Shown here: one piece after another, positions 51,594-60,569 of the stretch
How positions within the stretch are numbered: the stretch's first letter is position 1
Layout of the letters: every line of letters starts with the position of its first letter
Assembly (NCBI RefSeq): GCF_034424375.1
Contig: NZ_CP139965.1
Span: 6,200,001 to 6,264,000 of the forward strand
Direction of reading: 5' to 3'
From: Paraburkholderia kururiensis
GTDB lineage: Bacteria > Pseudomonadota > Gammaproteobacteria > Burkholderiales > Burkholderiaceae
Length of the DNA: 64,000 bases
Program-made: the position numbers and the translations under genes
Notes under the pieces: generated by a model
The model's database searches: none
Told to the model about the DNA's origin: nothing
The model's input: the letters and a program-made list of their open reading frames with translations, nothing else

Positions 51594-52484
51594 ATGAACG
51601 CCTCGACCCCCGCGGCAAGCAGCCGGCAGACGCCCACCCCCGCGCCGCGCCTTCCCGACGACACCGTCCTGCCCGACCTCTGGCGCCGCCGCACCGCGCT
51701 TTCCGACGCGGAAATGGTCTCGATGTACGACCTCGTGCGCCGCACGCTGCGCAGCTACCATCCGCACGAACTCTACGCACTGGGCGAAGACAAGGAAGAA
51801 CTGGTTTCCCAGTTCATCTACGCCCGCGTGCTGCGTCTGGCGCCCGGCCGCGAAGACACCGAAGCCTGCGCCGGCAGCGCTCCTTCCAACGGCTACGCGC
51901 TGTGCGCCTACTTTCGCCGCTACCTGATCGACTGCCTGCGCAGCGCGAGCCACCAGCGCAACGTCTCGATGGAGGAAGACGGCATCCTGCTCGACGTGGA
52001 ACGCCGCGCCCACAGCGTCGACGATCCCGTGCACAGCGTGCTGCTCGATTACGGGCTCGACGAATGCAGCGTGCGCGCCGCGGCCCGCACGTTCATCGCG
52101 AGCCTCGACGAACCGGAGCGCGTCGTGCTGGCCGGCAGTCTCGGGTGGTGCTCGGAATACAAGGGCGGCCTGGCCGCCGTCGCGGCCACGCACGGCGTGC
52201 CCTCGTATCACTACCGCGCCGTGAAACTCGGCGTCACCACGAAGAAGACGGGCAACGCCGCCGATTTTTCCACGACGAAAATCGGCCAGTGGCTCACGCG
52301 CGAGCTTCACATCGAGATCGAGCCGGAAAACCGCGCGGCCATTCTCGTCGTACTCAACCTGCTCGCCGCGGAATCGCGGGAGCCGCGGGGTTCGCACGAA
52401 TCGCGGCATTCGTGTGATGAACACGATGAACCCGCGAGCCGCGAAGAAAGCGCCGAGCCCGAATTCCACGAAGCGGCTGCGTGA
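51594..52484 (+). CDS. Sigma-70-like protein of unknown specificity
   Basis: The 296-residue protein has two segments that look like divergent sigma regions. Residues about 40-120 (DLVRRTLRSYHPHELYALGEDKEELVSQFIYARVLRL ... AYFRRYLIDCLRSASHQRN) recall region 2. Residues about 165-215 (FIASLDEPERVVLAGSLGWCSEYKGGLAAVAATHGVPSYHYRAVKLGV) recall region 4. The C-terminal 40 residues are acidic and His-rich. GGAG (51584-51587) fits ATG 51594; ATG 51582 is also in frame. The GMC-hydrolase gene follows on the same strand. The match is weak, so a different DNA-binding role is possible. Confidence 0.6.
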   Translation: MNASTPAASSRQTPTPAPRLPDDTVLPDLWRRRTALSDAEMVSMYDLVRRTLRSYHPHELYALGEDKEELVSQFIYARVLRLAPGREDTEACAGSAPSNGYALCAYFRRYLIDCLRSASHQRNVSMEEDGILLDVERRAHSVDDPVHSVLLDYGLDECSVRAAARTFIASLDEPERVVLAGSLGWCSEYKGGLAAVAATHGVPSYHYRAVKLGVTTKKTGNAADFSTTKIGQWLTRELHIEIEPENRAAILVVLNLLAAESREPRGSHESRHSCDEHDEPASREESAEPEFHEAAA

Positions 52485-52742
52485 CCCGCTGTCGCCGTAC
52501 CGATGGCGAGCGAAGCGCGCACGAAAGACAGTGCGGCGAAAGACCTGCCCGCACCACCGCCCGGCTTTTCTTTCCGCGCACAGCGTCTACGATGGATACG
52601 CGCAATACGTGCAATACGCACCCCGCCCGTCCCGCCGTCCGCCTTGATTGCCGCATTTCCGCCAGTCCCGCAACGCACAACACGTTCGGGCGCGCCAGGG
52701 CACGAGTCCGTGGCCGCCCGCTCGACAACACGAGGTGACCGC

Positions 52743-55700
52743 ATGGCCATGAATCGCCTGTCGAGCGCAATCGACGCGCTCGAGCCGCACTATGAAGTCG
52801 TCGTGATCGGATCGGGCTACGGCGGCGCTATCGCCGCGAGCCGCATGGCGCGCGCGAGGCGCAGCGTCTGTGTGCTGGAGCGAGGCCGCGAATTCATGCC
52901 GGGCGAGTTCCCGGCTACGCCGCTCGAAGGGCTCACGCAGGTGCAGTACAACACGGCGGCTGGGCAGATCGGCTCGCCGCTCGCGCTCATCGAGGTGCAC
53001 GTGAATCCCGAGGTCAACGTGGTGGTGGGATGCGGGCTGGGCGGCACCTCGCTCATCAACGCGAATGTCGCGCTGCATCCCGAACCGCGGCTCTGGGACG
53101 ACCCGCGCTGGCCCGCCGCGCTGCGCGAAGACCGCCTCGGCGTGGCCGCAGGCTACGAGCGCGCCACGGCCATGCTGCAACCTTCGCCCGTGCCCGCCGA
53201 CTTTGCCCGCCTGCCCAAGCTCGACGCGCTGCAGCAGTCGGCCGCCGTGCTCGGCATGGAACAGTCGTTCTACAGGCCGCCCGTTACCGTCACCTTCACC
53301 ACGGGCAAGAACGCGGCCGGCGTGGAGCAGACGCGCTGCATCGGCTGCGGCGACTGCAACGCGGGCTGCAACCACGGCGCGAAGAACTCGACGCACATGA
53401 ACTACCTGCCCGACGCCGTCGCGCACGGCGCGCAGATCTTCACGGGTGTCTGCGTGCATTCGGTGACACGCGACGACGAGAGCCAACCGTGGCAAGTGCG
53501 CTATCAGCTCGTGGACCTGGGCCGCGAAAGCTACGGTGCGCCCGATCTGTTCCTGACCGCCGACGTCGTGATCCTCGCCGCCGGCACGCTGGGGTCGACC
53601 GCGATCCTGCTGCGTTCGCAGGCCGCCGGCCTGCCGCTCTCGCCGCGGGTCGGCCAACACTTCACGGGCAATGGCGACGTGCTCGCCTTCGCCTTCAATA
53701 CGGACCACGAAATCAACGGCGTGGGCTGGGGCGCGCAGGCGCCCGGCGTGGTGCCGCCCGTGGGGCCGACCATCGCGGGCATCATCGATCAGCGCAACAC
53801 GCCTGACGTGCGCGACGGCTACGTGATCGAGGAAGGGTCGCTCGCAGCGCCCATCGGCGAGGCGATGATGGGCGTGCTCGGCATCGCGTCCGCCGCGGAA
53901 GGCGTGCCGGTGACCGATACGGCCGATGCCGCTGATGCGGCCAACGCAGCCGATCCCGAACTACGCGCCGCCGCCCGTATCGCGCAAAGCGTGCTGCGCG
54001 GGCCGTACCACGGCGCCATGCGCAACACGCAGACCTACCTCGTGATGGCCCACGACGACGAGAGCGGCGAAATCCGCGTGGAAGACGGCCGCGCGCGCGT
54101 GGCCTGGCCCAACGCGGGCAAGCAGCCCGTCTACGCAGCCATCGAAAAAACGCTCGAAGCGGCCACGGCGGCACTGGGCGGCGACTACGTGCGCAACCCC
54201 ATCTCGACGGGCATCTTCAACGACCGCACGGTCACCGTGCATCCGCTCGGCGGCTGCGCCATGGCCGACGACGCCGCGCACGGCGTGGTGGACGACGCGG
54301 GCCGCGTGTTCAGCGACGCGAGCGGCGATGCGGTGCATGCGGGCCTCTACGTGATGGACGGCGCGACCCTGCCGATGTCGCTCGGCGTGAATCCGCTTCT
54401 CACCATTTCCGCGCTCGCCGAGCGCAACTGCGCGAAGCTCGCGGCTGCGCACGGCTGGAGCATCGACTACGCCGCGGCGGGCGACGCCGCGCCGCCGCCC
54501 GCGCCGCGCATCGGCCTGCGCTTCACGGAAACCATGGTGGGCACCTACACGCCCGCCGACGGCAGCGCCCCGTCGCCCATGAGCTTCACGCTCACGGTGA
54601 TGTCCGACGATCTGGAGGCGATGCTCGCGAGCCCGCAGCACGAAGCGCGCATGGCCGGCACGCTCACGTGCCCTGCGCTTTCCGCGGCGCCGCTCACCAT
54701 CGCGGACGGCCGCTTCAATCTCTTCGTCACCGACGAAGACAACGTGGACCGGCGCAACATGAACTACCACATGACGCTGGAGTCCGCGGAAGGCAAGCGC
54801 TACGCGTTCTTCGGGCAAAAGATCGTCACGCATTCGTCGCTGCTGGAACTGTGGCCACAGACCAACACGCTCTACGTGGAAGTGCGCGACTGGCCGGCCG
54901 CGTCCGCGGAACCGGCGGCCGAGGTCATCGGAAAGGCCACGCTCGTCATCACGCCCGAAAACTTCCTCAAGCAGATGCGCACCATCGAAGTGACGAACGC
55001 GCCCGATCTCGAGACGCGGCTCGCCTGGACGCTGCGCTTCGGCCGCTTTTTCGCGGGCGTGCTGTTCACCGAATACGGTGGCGTGGCGGCGCCGTTGCAG
55101 TACGCAAGCAGCCTCGCGGGCGGCGGCGCCCCGCAAACGCCGCGCATGCGTCGCGCGCTGCGCGCGCCCGCGCCGCAGGTCACGTTCTTCCCCACCGCGG
55201 ACGGCAAGACGCTGCGCCTCACGCGCTATCAAGGAAGCGCGAAGGAACCGAAGGGACCGGTGCTGCTCATCCACGGCTCGGGCGTATCAAGCCGCATTTT
55301 CTCGACGGATCTCATCGCCACCAACCTCGTCGAGTATCTGTGCGCGGCCGGCTACGACGTGTGGCTCGTCGATCTGCGCGTGAGCATCGAGCTGCCCGGC
55401 GCGGGCGACCCCACCACCGCCGACGCCATCGCCCGCGAAGACATTCCCGCCGCCGTCGCGAAGGTGCGCGAACTGACGGGCGCGGCGTCCATCCAGGTGG
55501 TGGCGCATTGCCTCGGCGCGCTGGCGTTCACCATGTCGATGCTCGCGGGGCTCGAAGGCGTGCGCTCGGCCGTGCTCTCGCAGGTGTCGGCGCATCCCGT
55601 GCCGGGGCTGCTGCAAAAGATCAAGGCGGGCCTGCACACGCCGCAGATCCTCCAGCACCTCGGCGTGGAAGACCTGAGCGCCTACACGCGCGAAGGGTCG

Positions 55701-56183
55701 TGGCCGGGCAACCTGCTCGACGAAGCGCTGCGCCTTTTCCCCGTGGGCCACGAGGAAGGCTGCAACAACGCCGTCTGTCATCGCGCGACGTTTCTCTACG
55801 GCCTGCTCTACGAACACATGCAGCTCGACGAGCCGCTGCACACGCACCTCGACGAGCTGTTCGGCATTCACGACGTCACGCTCTTCAACCAGCTCGCCGC
55901 GATGGTGCGCGCGGGCCATCTCGTGGATGCGGACGGCGAGGACGTCTACCTGCCCCATCTCGAACGTCTGCAACTGCCGCTCACGTTCCTGCACGGCGCG
56001 GAGAATCGCTGCTACGTGCCGGCTAGCACCGAAACCACCTTCGGCATGCTCGTGGACCGCTTCGGGCCCGCGCAGTACGAGCGGCATGTCATTCCTGGCT
56101 ACGGGCATATCGACTGCATCTTCGGCAAGCACGCGGCCACGGACGTGTACCCGCTGATCCGCGGGCATCTCGACGCGCACTGA
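52743..56183 (+). CDS. GMC oxidoreductase (cholesterol-oxidase-like) fused to an alpha/beta hydrolase
   Basis: The 1146-residue protein starts with a GMC flavin domain: VVIGSGYGG (21-28), a Cys cluster Cys199, 202, 205 and 209 followed by HGAK as in ChoD-type enzymes, and a C-terminal VHPLGGCAMAD/NPLLTISAL part near 500-560. A middle domain (about 580-780, with RFTETMVGTYTP) follows. The end is an alpha/beta hydrolase (about 820-1140, IHGSGVSS, nucleophile region VVAHCLGAL, GYGHIDC) in which Cys923 replaces the usual Ser. It would oxidise a sterol-like or long-chain alcohol. GAGGTG (52732-52737) supports ATG 52743. Confidence 0.9.
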   Translation: MAMNRLSSAIDALEPHYEVVVIGSGYGGAIAASRMARARRSVCVLERGREFMPGEFPATPLEGLTQVQYNTAAGQIGSPLALIEVHVNPEVNVVVGCGLGGTSLINANVALHPEPRLWDDPRWPAALREDRLGVAAGYERATAMLQPSPVPADFARLPKLDALQQSAAVLGMEQSFYRPPVTVTFTTGKNAAGVEQTRCIGCGDCNAGCNHGAKNSTHMNYLPDAVAHGAQIFTGVCVHSVTRDDESQPWQVRYQLVDLGRESYGAPDLFLTADVVILAAGTLGSTAILLRSQAAGLPLSPRVGQHFTGNGDVLAFAFNTDHEINGVGWGAQAPGVVPPVGPTIAGIIDQRNTPDVRDGYVIEEGSLAAPIGEAMMGVLGIASAAEGVPVTDTADAADAANAADPELRAAARIAQSVLRGPYHGAMRNTQTYLVMAHDDESGEIRVEDGRARVAWPNAGKQPVYAAIEKTLEAATAALGGDYVRNPISTGIFNDRTVTVHPLGGCAMADDAAHGVVDDAGRVFSDASGDAVHAGLYVMDGATLPMSLGVNPLLTISALAERNCAKLAAAHGWSIDYAAAGDAAPPPAPRIGLRFTETMVGTYTPADGSAPSPMSFTLTVMSDDLEAMLASPQHEARMAGTLTCPALSAAPLTIADGRFNLFVTDEDNVDRRNMNYHMTLESAEGKRYAFFGQKIVTHSSLLELWPQTNTLYVEVRDWPAASAEPAAEVIGKATLVITPENFLKQMRTIEVTNAPDLETRLAWTLRFGRFFAGVLFTEYGGVAAPLQYASSLAGGGAPQTPRMRRALRAPAPQVTFFPTADGKTLRLTRYQGSAKEPKGPVLLIHGSGVSSRIFSTDLIATNLVEYLCAAGYDVWLVDLRVSIELPGAGDPTTADAIAREDIPAAVAKVRELTGAASIQVVAHCLGALAFTMSMLAGLEGVRSAVLSQVSAHPVPGLLQKIKAGLHTPQILQHLGVEDLSAYTREGSWPGNLLDEALRLFPVGHEEGCNNAVCHRATFLYGLLYEHMQLDEPLHTHLDELFGIHDVTLFNQLAAMVRAGHLVDADGEDVYLPHLERLQLPLTFLHGAENRCYVPASTETTFGMLVDRFGPAQYERHVIPGYGHIDCIFGKHAATDVYPLIRGHLDAH

Positions 56184-56282
56184 GCGTGCATTGACGAAGC
56201 GCGGTACGAGCCATGTTGTCATCGTCGTGCAGGCGGCAGCGCGCTACACTGCGGCCACCTGCAACAACGACGAACAACAACC

Positions 56283-57080
56283 ATGGAACAGATGACTTTT
56301 CGGGACTGCGTGACGCGCAGCTGGACGAGTGCACGCGGCGCCATTTCGCAGATGTCCACGCTCTTTGCCGTGTGCGCGGCGGTGCTCGCCGCTGGCGCGT
56401 TCTTCTTTTCGCCGCAAATACCGATGGACGGCCAGGACAGCGGCCGTGCCATGCACATGGCGAGCCATGCGTTCGCGTCGATCGGAACGCTGCTCGTGCA
56501 ACTCGTGCTCTACGGCGTGCTGTCCATCAAGGTGCACCGCTTCGTGCTGCTCGAGGAAGGCGCGCAACCCGTGCTGCCGCTCAACGGCAAGCCGCTCCTG
56601 CGCTACCTCGCCGTGGCCGTCGGCATGGGCGTCGCCATCGTGCTCGCGGCGCTGCTGCTTACGCTGGTGCTGCGCCCGCAACGGGTGGGCGGAGCCCTCT
56701 TCATCCTGATCGTGCTCTACGTGGCCTGGATTTTCGTGGTGGTGCGCCTGTGCCTCGTTTTTCCGGCCATCGCGCTGGGTGGTCCCATTGCGCTGCGCGC
56801 GGCGTGGCACGACGGCCGCGGACATTTCTGGAGCATCACCGGCATAACGGGCGTCGCCGCGCTGCCGCTCGTCGCACTCGGCATCGTGCTCGCCGTGCTG
56901 GTCTCCGCCACCGGGGCCGTGCCGGAAGCGACGTGGCTGCGCCCCGTCTCGGCCATCGTGCAGGGTGTGAGCAACGCGCTCTTCGTCGTGCTCACCGCGT
57001 CGTCCCTGTCGTGGGTCTACCGTCGTTATGCGGACGAACTGCCCGCGCCTCGCCTGCACGACAGCGGCGAGAGCCAGTAA
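56283..57080 (+). CDS. Multi-pass membrane protein of unknown function
   Basis: The 265-residue protein has about six hydrophobic segments (MSTLFAVCAAVLAAGAFFFS near 25-45, IGTLLVQLVLYGVLSI, YLAVAVGMGVAIVLAALLLTLVL, LFILIVLYVAWIFVVV, and two more) and the polar loop DDGRGHFWSITGIT-like HDGRGHFW. Both ends are likely cytoplasmic. I do not recognise a family. It follows the GMC-hydrolase gene by 99 bp and could be in the same unit; it converges with the HutC-like gene. Confidence 0.75.
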   Translation: MEQMTFRDCVTRSWTSARGAISQMSTLFAVCAAVLAAGAFFFSPQIPMDGQDSGRAMHMASHAFASIGTLLVQLVLYGVLSIKVHRFVLLEEGAQPVLPLNGKPLLRYLAVAVGMGVAIVLAALLLTLVLRPQRVGGALFILIVLYVAWIFVVVRLCLVFPAIALGGPIALRAAWHDGRGHFWSITGITGVAALPLVALGIVLAVLVSATGAVPEATWLRPVSAIVQGVSNALFVVLTASSLSWVYRRYADELPAPRLHDSGESQ

Positions 57081-57167
57081 CACGCGAACGACGCAGACGG
57101 GGCGTGTCTGGGCGCGCGCGTAAATCGACGCCCAAGCCGACGCTCAAGCCGGCCCCTAAACGCGCGC

Positions 57168-57917
57168 CTAAACGTGCCCCGCCAGATGAAACCGCGACGC
57201 GGGGTGCCACAGCTGCACCGACGTCGCGATGTCCTCGCCCACCCACGTGCGGCGCCACAGCAAGAGGCACGGCTCGCCGATCTCCATCTGCAGATGCCCG
57301 CGCACGTGCGCGTCGGGCTTCTGCGCGTAGATGCGGAATTCGGCGCGCTGGATGGGCGCAAGCCGCACCATGTAGTGATTCGGCGTTTCCACCGTGAAGT
57401 CCTGCTCGAGGTACTGCGGAAAGACGCGCGGATTGACGTAGCGGTCCTCGTACTGGATCGGCTCGCCCTCCTCGCTATGGACGATGCGCGAGTGGAACAC
57501 CGGTCCCGAAGCGAGTCCCAGCGCGTCGCGCGCGAGTGCGTCGTCGCTCGTTTCGAGCGTCAGCACGCGGGCCGTGTGCCGGTGCCCGCGCGCGGCGATC
57601 TCGTCGGCGATGTTGCGGATTTCGAGCACCGTGGATTCGTAGTGACGCGGCGCCACGAACGTGCCCGAGCCCTGCACGCGCGTGAGCACGCGCTCGGCCG
57701 TGAGTTCGCGCAGCGCGCGCGACACGGTCATGCGCGCCACGCCGAACTCCTTGACGAGCTCGGCTTCGGAGGGAATCACGCCGCCCGGCTTCCACACGCC
57801 TTCCGCGATGTTCTTCACGACATAGCGCTTGATCTGCTCGTAAGCCGGCACAGGCTGCCGCGGCAACGCGGCGCGCGCATCCGGCGTGCCGACGTGGCTT
57901 TCTTCGTTCGTGTTCAC
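57168..57917 (-). CDS. hutC: HutC-like GntR family repressor
   Basis: The 249-residue protein has a GntR wHTH (YEQIKRYVVKNIAEGVWKPGGVIPSEAELVKEFGVARMTVSRALRELTAERVLTRVQGSGTFVA, about 25-95) and a UTRA ligand domain (about 110-245, with YEDRYVNPRVFPQYLEQDFTVETPNHYM). HutC senses urocanate in histidine use. Here it adjoins an MIO-less lyase, so the effector may differ (for example thiourocanate). Start GTG 57917 follows a GAGG; it is the last gene of the operon, 112 bp after the lyase. Confidence 0.85.
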   Translation of the reverse strand: MNTNEESHVGTPDARAALPRQPVPAYEQIKRYVVKNIAEGVWKPGGVIPSEAELVKEFGVARMTVSRALRELTAERVLTRVQGSGTFVAPRHYESTVLEIRNIADEIAARGHRHTARVLTLETSDDALARDALGLASGPVFHSRIVHSEEGEPIQYEDRYVNPRVFPQYLEQDFTVETPNHYMVRLAPIQRAEFRIYAQKPDAHVRGHLQMEIGEPCLLLWRRTWVGEDIATSVQLWHPASRFHLAGHV

Positions 57918-58029
57918 ATGAGCCTCGTGGATGGCGGGCGAAGCGCCGCCGCGCAAACCGTCTTCGCAACCGGACACAGGGGACCGCGGAACCCCGCCGC
58001 CCTGCGCCGATGCGCGCACCGTGCCGCGT

Positions 58030-59691
58030 TCAGCCGGCATGGGCGGCATGCGGGTCGTTGGCGGGCGTGACGGACGCCGCCATGCCCGGCGAAGCCACAC
58101 CGTGCACGGCAGCGGTTCCGGTTGCCGCGGGTTCCCGCGCAATCGTCGGCGGCGCGCCTTCGACCTTGCCCGGCTGCGGCCAGGTGGGCGGCGCTTCGTC
58201 GGCGATCAGGCGAAACGCCACGGCGATGTCGTCGGCGAGGGGGCGGTCGTCGCAATACGCCGGCACCTTGGCCCGCACGCGCTGCCACAGCGCTTCGGTG
58301 AGCGCGGCACGCGGCGCGTCGGTGGGCTGAAGGTCGCAGGCCTGCGCCGTTGCCAGCAGTTCGATGGCTACGATGCGCCCGGCGTTCTCCACGACTTCGA
58401 GCGCCTTGAGCGCAGCCGGCGTCGCATGGCACAGGTGATCTTCCTGAAGGCCTGACGTGATGCCGCCGTCGAGGCTCGCGGGTGCCGCGAGCCTCCGGTT
58501 CTGCGCCACGAGCGAGGCCGCCGTGTACTGCGCGATCATGAAGCCCGAACAGGTACCGCCCGGCTGCGCGAGAAACGCGGGCAAGCCGCTCACGAGCGGA
58601 TTCACGAGCCGGTCGAGGCGCCGCTCGGCCATCGCGGCCACCTGAGCGATGGCGGGCGCGAGGCTGTCCATCGCAAGCGCAATCGAGGCGCCCACCGCAT
58701 GCGCCTGCGAGTAGACCTTCGGCGCGTCGGGCGTGCCGGCCACGATGGGGTTATCCGTGATCGACGCCAGTTCGCGGTCCACCACGTGCGCCGTTTCCGC
58801 CAGCACGTCGCGCGCCGCGCCGTGCACGTGCGGAATGGTGCGCATGCTGAGCGGGTCCTGCGTGCGTTTGCCCACGGCGGACGCCAGCACGCCGCTGTCC
58901 GCGAGTGCCGTGCGCAGCCGCTCGCCCACCGTGTTGAGTCCGGGCGACAGGCGCAGCGCGAGCGATTCGGCATCGAACGCCGCGAGCTGGCCGCGCAGGT
59001 TCTCGAAGCTCATCGCGGCCACGGCGTCCACCCAGTCGAGCAGCCGTTCGGCGCGCGCCACGGCAATGGCCGCGAGACCCGTCACGCAGGGCGTGCCGTT
59101 TACGAGGCTCAGGCCTTCCTTCGCCTGCAGCACGAGCGGTTCGAGCCCAAGGCGCCGCAGCGCTTCTTTCGCGCTGACACGTTCGCCTTCCGGCGGGCGG
59201 CCTTCGCCGTGCATGCGCACATAACCTTCGCCGATGCACGCCAACGCGATGTGCGCCATGTGGCTCAAATAGCCCACGGACCCGAACGCGGGCACTTCGG
59301 GCAGGCAGTTCGCATCGAGCAGCGCGACGAGCCGTTCCACCACGTCGAGCCGCACACCCGAATGACCATGCGCGAAGTTGTTGACGGCCGCGGCCATGAT
59401 GGCGCGCGTCTGCACGGCGCCGAGCGGCGCGCCCACGCCCACGGCGTGGCTCATGAGGATGTTGTGCGACAGCGCGCGTTGTTCGCCGGGCGACACCACG
59501 ACGTCGCACAGTGCGCCCACGCCGGTGTTCACGCCGTACGCGCGAATGTTGCGCTCGACGATGCGCTCCACGAGCAGGCGCGCCGCCGCGATGCGCTCGC
59601 GCGTGCTCGCCGAGAGTTGCAGCGCTTCGCCCGCGGCGACGGCGGCAATCTCACGCCAGTCGAGCGGACGATCGGAACGGATCACGGTCAT
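58030..59691 (-). CDS. MIO-less histidine-ammonia-lyase homologue; candidate ergothionase
   Basis: The 553-residue protein aligns through most of its length with HutH: AYGVNTGVG (51-59), ILMSHAVGVG (His82), SLVNGT (Asn198), QDPLSMR (278-284), DNPIVAG and GLQEDH (415-419). HutH has GSVGASGDLAPL, whose Ala-Ser-Gly forms the MIO group. Here GSVG (137-140) runs straight into YLSHM, so that segment is absent. HutH's QDPYSLR and NFHAEP are LSMR and QAHAVG here. A lyase using MIO is therefore unlikely. MIO-less relatives include ergothionase (ergothioneine to thiourocanate plus trimethylamine), known from Burkholderia. The C-terminal 50 residues are a low-complexity tail. Confidence 0.85.
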   Translation of the reverse strand: MTVIRSDRPLDWREIAAVAAGEALQLSASTRERIAAARLLVERIVERNIRAYGVNTGVGALCDVVVSPGEQRALSHNILMSHAVGVGAPLGAVQTRAIMAAAVNNFAHGHSGVRLDVVERLVALLDANCLPEVPAFGSVGYLSHMAHIALACIGEGYVRMHGEGRPPEGERVSAKEALRRLGLEPLVLQAKEGLSLVNGTPCVTGLAAIAVARAERLLDWVDAVAAMSFENLRGQLAAFDAESLALRLSPGLNTVGERLRTALADSGVLASAVGKRTQDPLSMRTIPHVHGAARDVLAETAHVVDRELASITDNPIVAGTPDAPKVYSQAHAVGASIALAMDSLAPAIAQVAAMAERRLDRLVNPLVSGLPAFLAQPGGTCSGFMIAQYTAASLVAQNRRLAAPASLDGGITSGLQEDHLCHATPAALKALEVVENAGRIVAIELLATAQACDLQPTDAPRAALTEALWQRVRAKVPAYCDDRPLADDIAVAFRLIADEAPPTWPQPGKVEGAPPTIAREPAATGTAAVHGVASPGMAASVTPANDPHAAHAG

Positions 59692-59707
59692 GGCAAGCCT
59701 CGCGAAC

Positions 59708-60499
59708 TCAATGAGCGGTACGGTGCTGGTGGCTCGACACGAACTGGCGGAAACGCTCCGAGCGCAGTTCGCCGAATACCTGGTCGGGCGTGCCGTCGTC
59801 TTCCACGCAGCCCTGGTGGAGGAACATCACGCGGTTCGAGACGTGCCGCGCAAAGCCCATTTCGTGCGTGACGACGAGCATCGTGCGGCCTTCCTCCGCG
59901 AGCGCGCGCATCACGCGCAGCACTTCGCCCACGAGTTCGGGGTCGAGCGCCGACGTCGGTTCGTCGAACAGCATGACCTTCGGATGCATGGCGAGCGCAC
60001 GGGCAATCGCCACGCGCTGCTGCTGTCCGCCCGACAGATGCGCCGGATAGTGGCCGCGTTTTTCCGCGAGGCCCACCTTCGCGAGCAGCGCTTCGGCTTC
60101 CTCGACGGCTTCGGCACGCGGACGCTTCAGCACGCGCATCGGCCCTTCGATGCAGTTCTCGAGCACCGTCATGTGCGACCAGAGGTTGAAGTTCTGGAAC
60201 ACCATGCCGAGCTGCGAGCGGATGCGATCCACCTGGCGACGGTCGCCCGGTTGCAGCTTGCCGTCGCCGCGGCGCTTGAGCACGAGTTCTTCGCCGGCCA
60301 CGGTGACGGAGCCGTCGTCGGGCGTTTCGAGCAGATTGAGGCAGCGCAGGAACGTGCTCTTGCCCGAGCCGCTCGCGCCGAGAATCGAGATCACGTCGCC
60401 CTGGTGGGCATCGAGCGAAATGCCCTTCAGCACGTGGTGCTCGCCGAACGACTTGTGGATGTTTTTCGCCGACAACGCGACGGGCGCGGGTGCGTTCAT
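59708..60499 (-). CDS. Polar amino acid-type ABC transporter, ATP-binding subunit
   Basis: The 263-residue ATPase has Walker A GASGSGKS near 39, signature LSGGQQQRVAIARAL near 155, Walker B VMLFDEPTSALDPEL and the switch His (VVTHEMGFA), as in HisP/GlnQ proteins. It powers the two permeases encoded just upstream (on the minus strand) and its product ends 16 bp before the lyase. Its genes and the lyase probably form one operon. The substrate is likely the lyase's substrate. Confidence 0.93.
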   Translation of the reverse strand: MNAPAPVALSAKNIHKSFGEHHVLKGISLDAHQGDVISILGASGSGKSTFLRCLNLLETPDDGSVTVAGEELVLKRRGDGKLQPGDRRQVDRIRSQLGMVFQNFNLWSHMTVLENCIEGPMRVLKRPRAEAVEEAEALLAKVGLAEKRGHYPAHLSGGQQQRVAIARALAMHPKVMLFDEPTSALDPELVGEVLRVMRALAEEGRTMLVVTHEMGFARHVSNRVMFLHQGCVEDDGTPDQVFGELRSERFRQFVSSHQHRTAH

Positions 60500-60569
60500 G
60501 ACTGTCTCCGCAGCGGTGAAGCTGGATAAAGAGGAATGACGGTATTCAACGGTGTGCCGGCGCGCAGAC

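Noticed and set aside
56184..57167. Small frames between the GMC-hydrolase gene and the HutC-like gene other than the membrane protein
   Set aside because: They overlap the membrane protein gene in other frames and have no recognisable content.
58030..59691. Straight assignment as histidine ammonia-lyase (hutH)
   Set aside because: The MIO-forming Ala-Ser-Gly is absent and other active-site motifs differ, so histidine deamination is doubtful.
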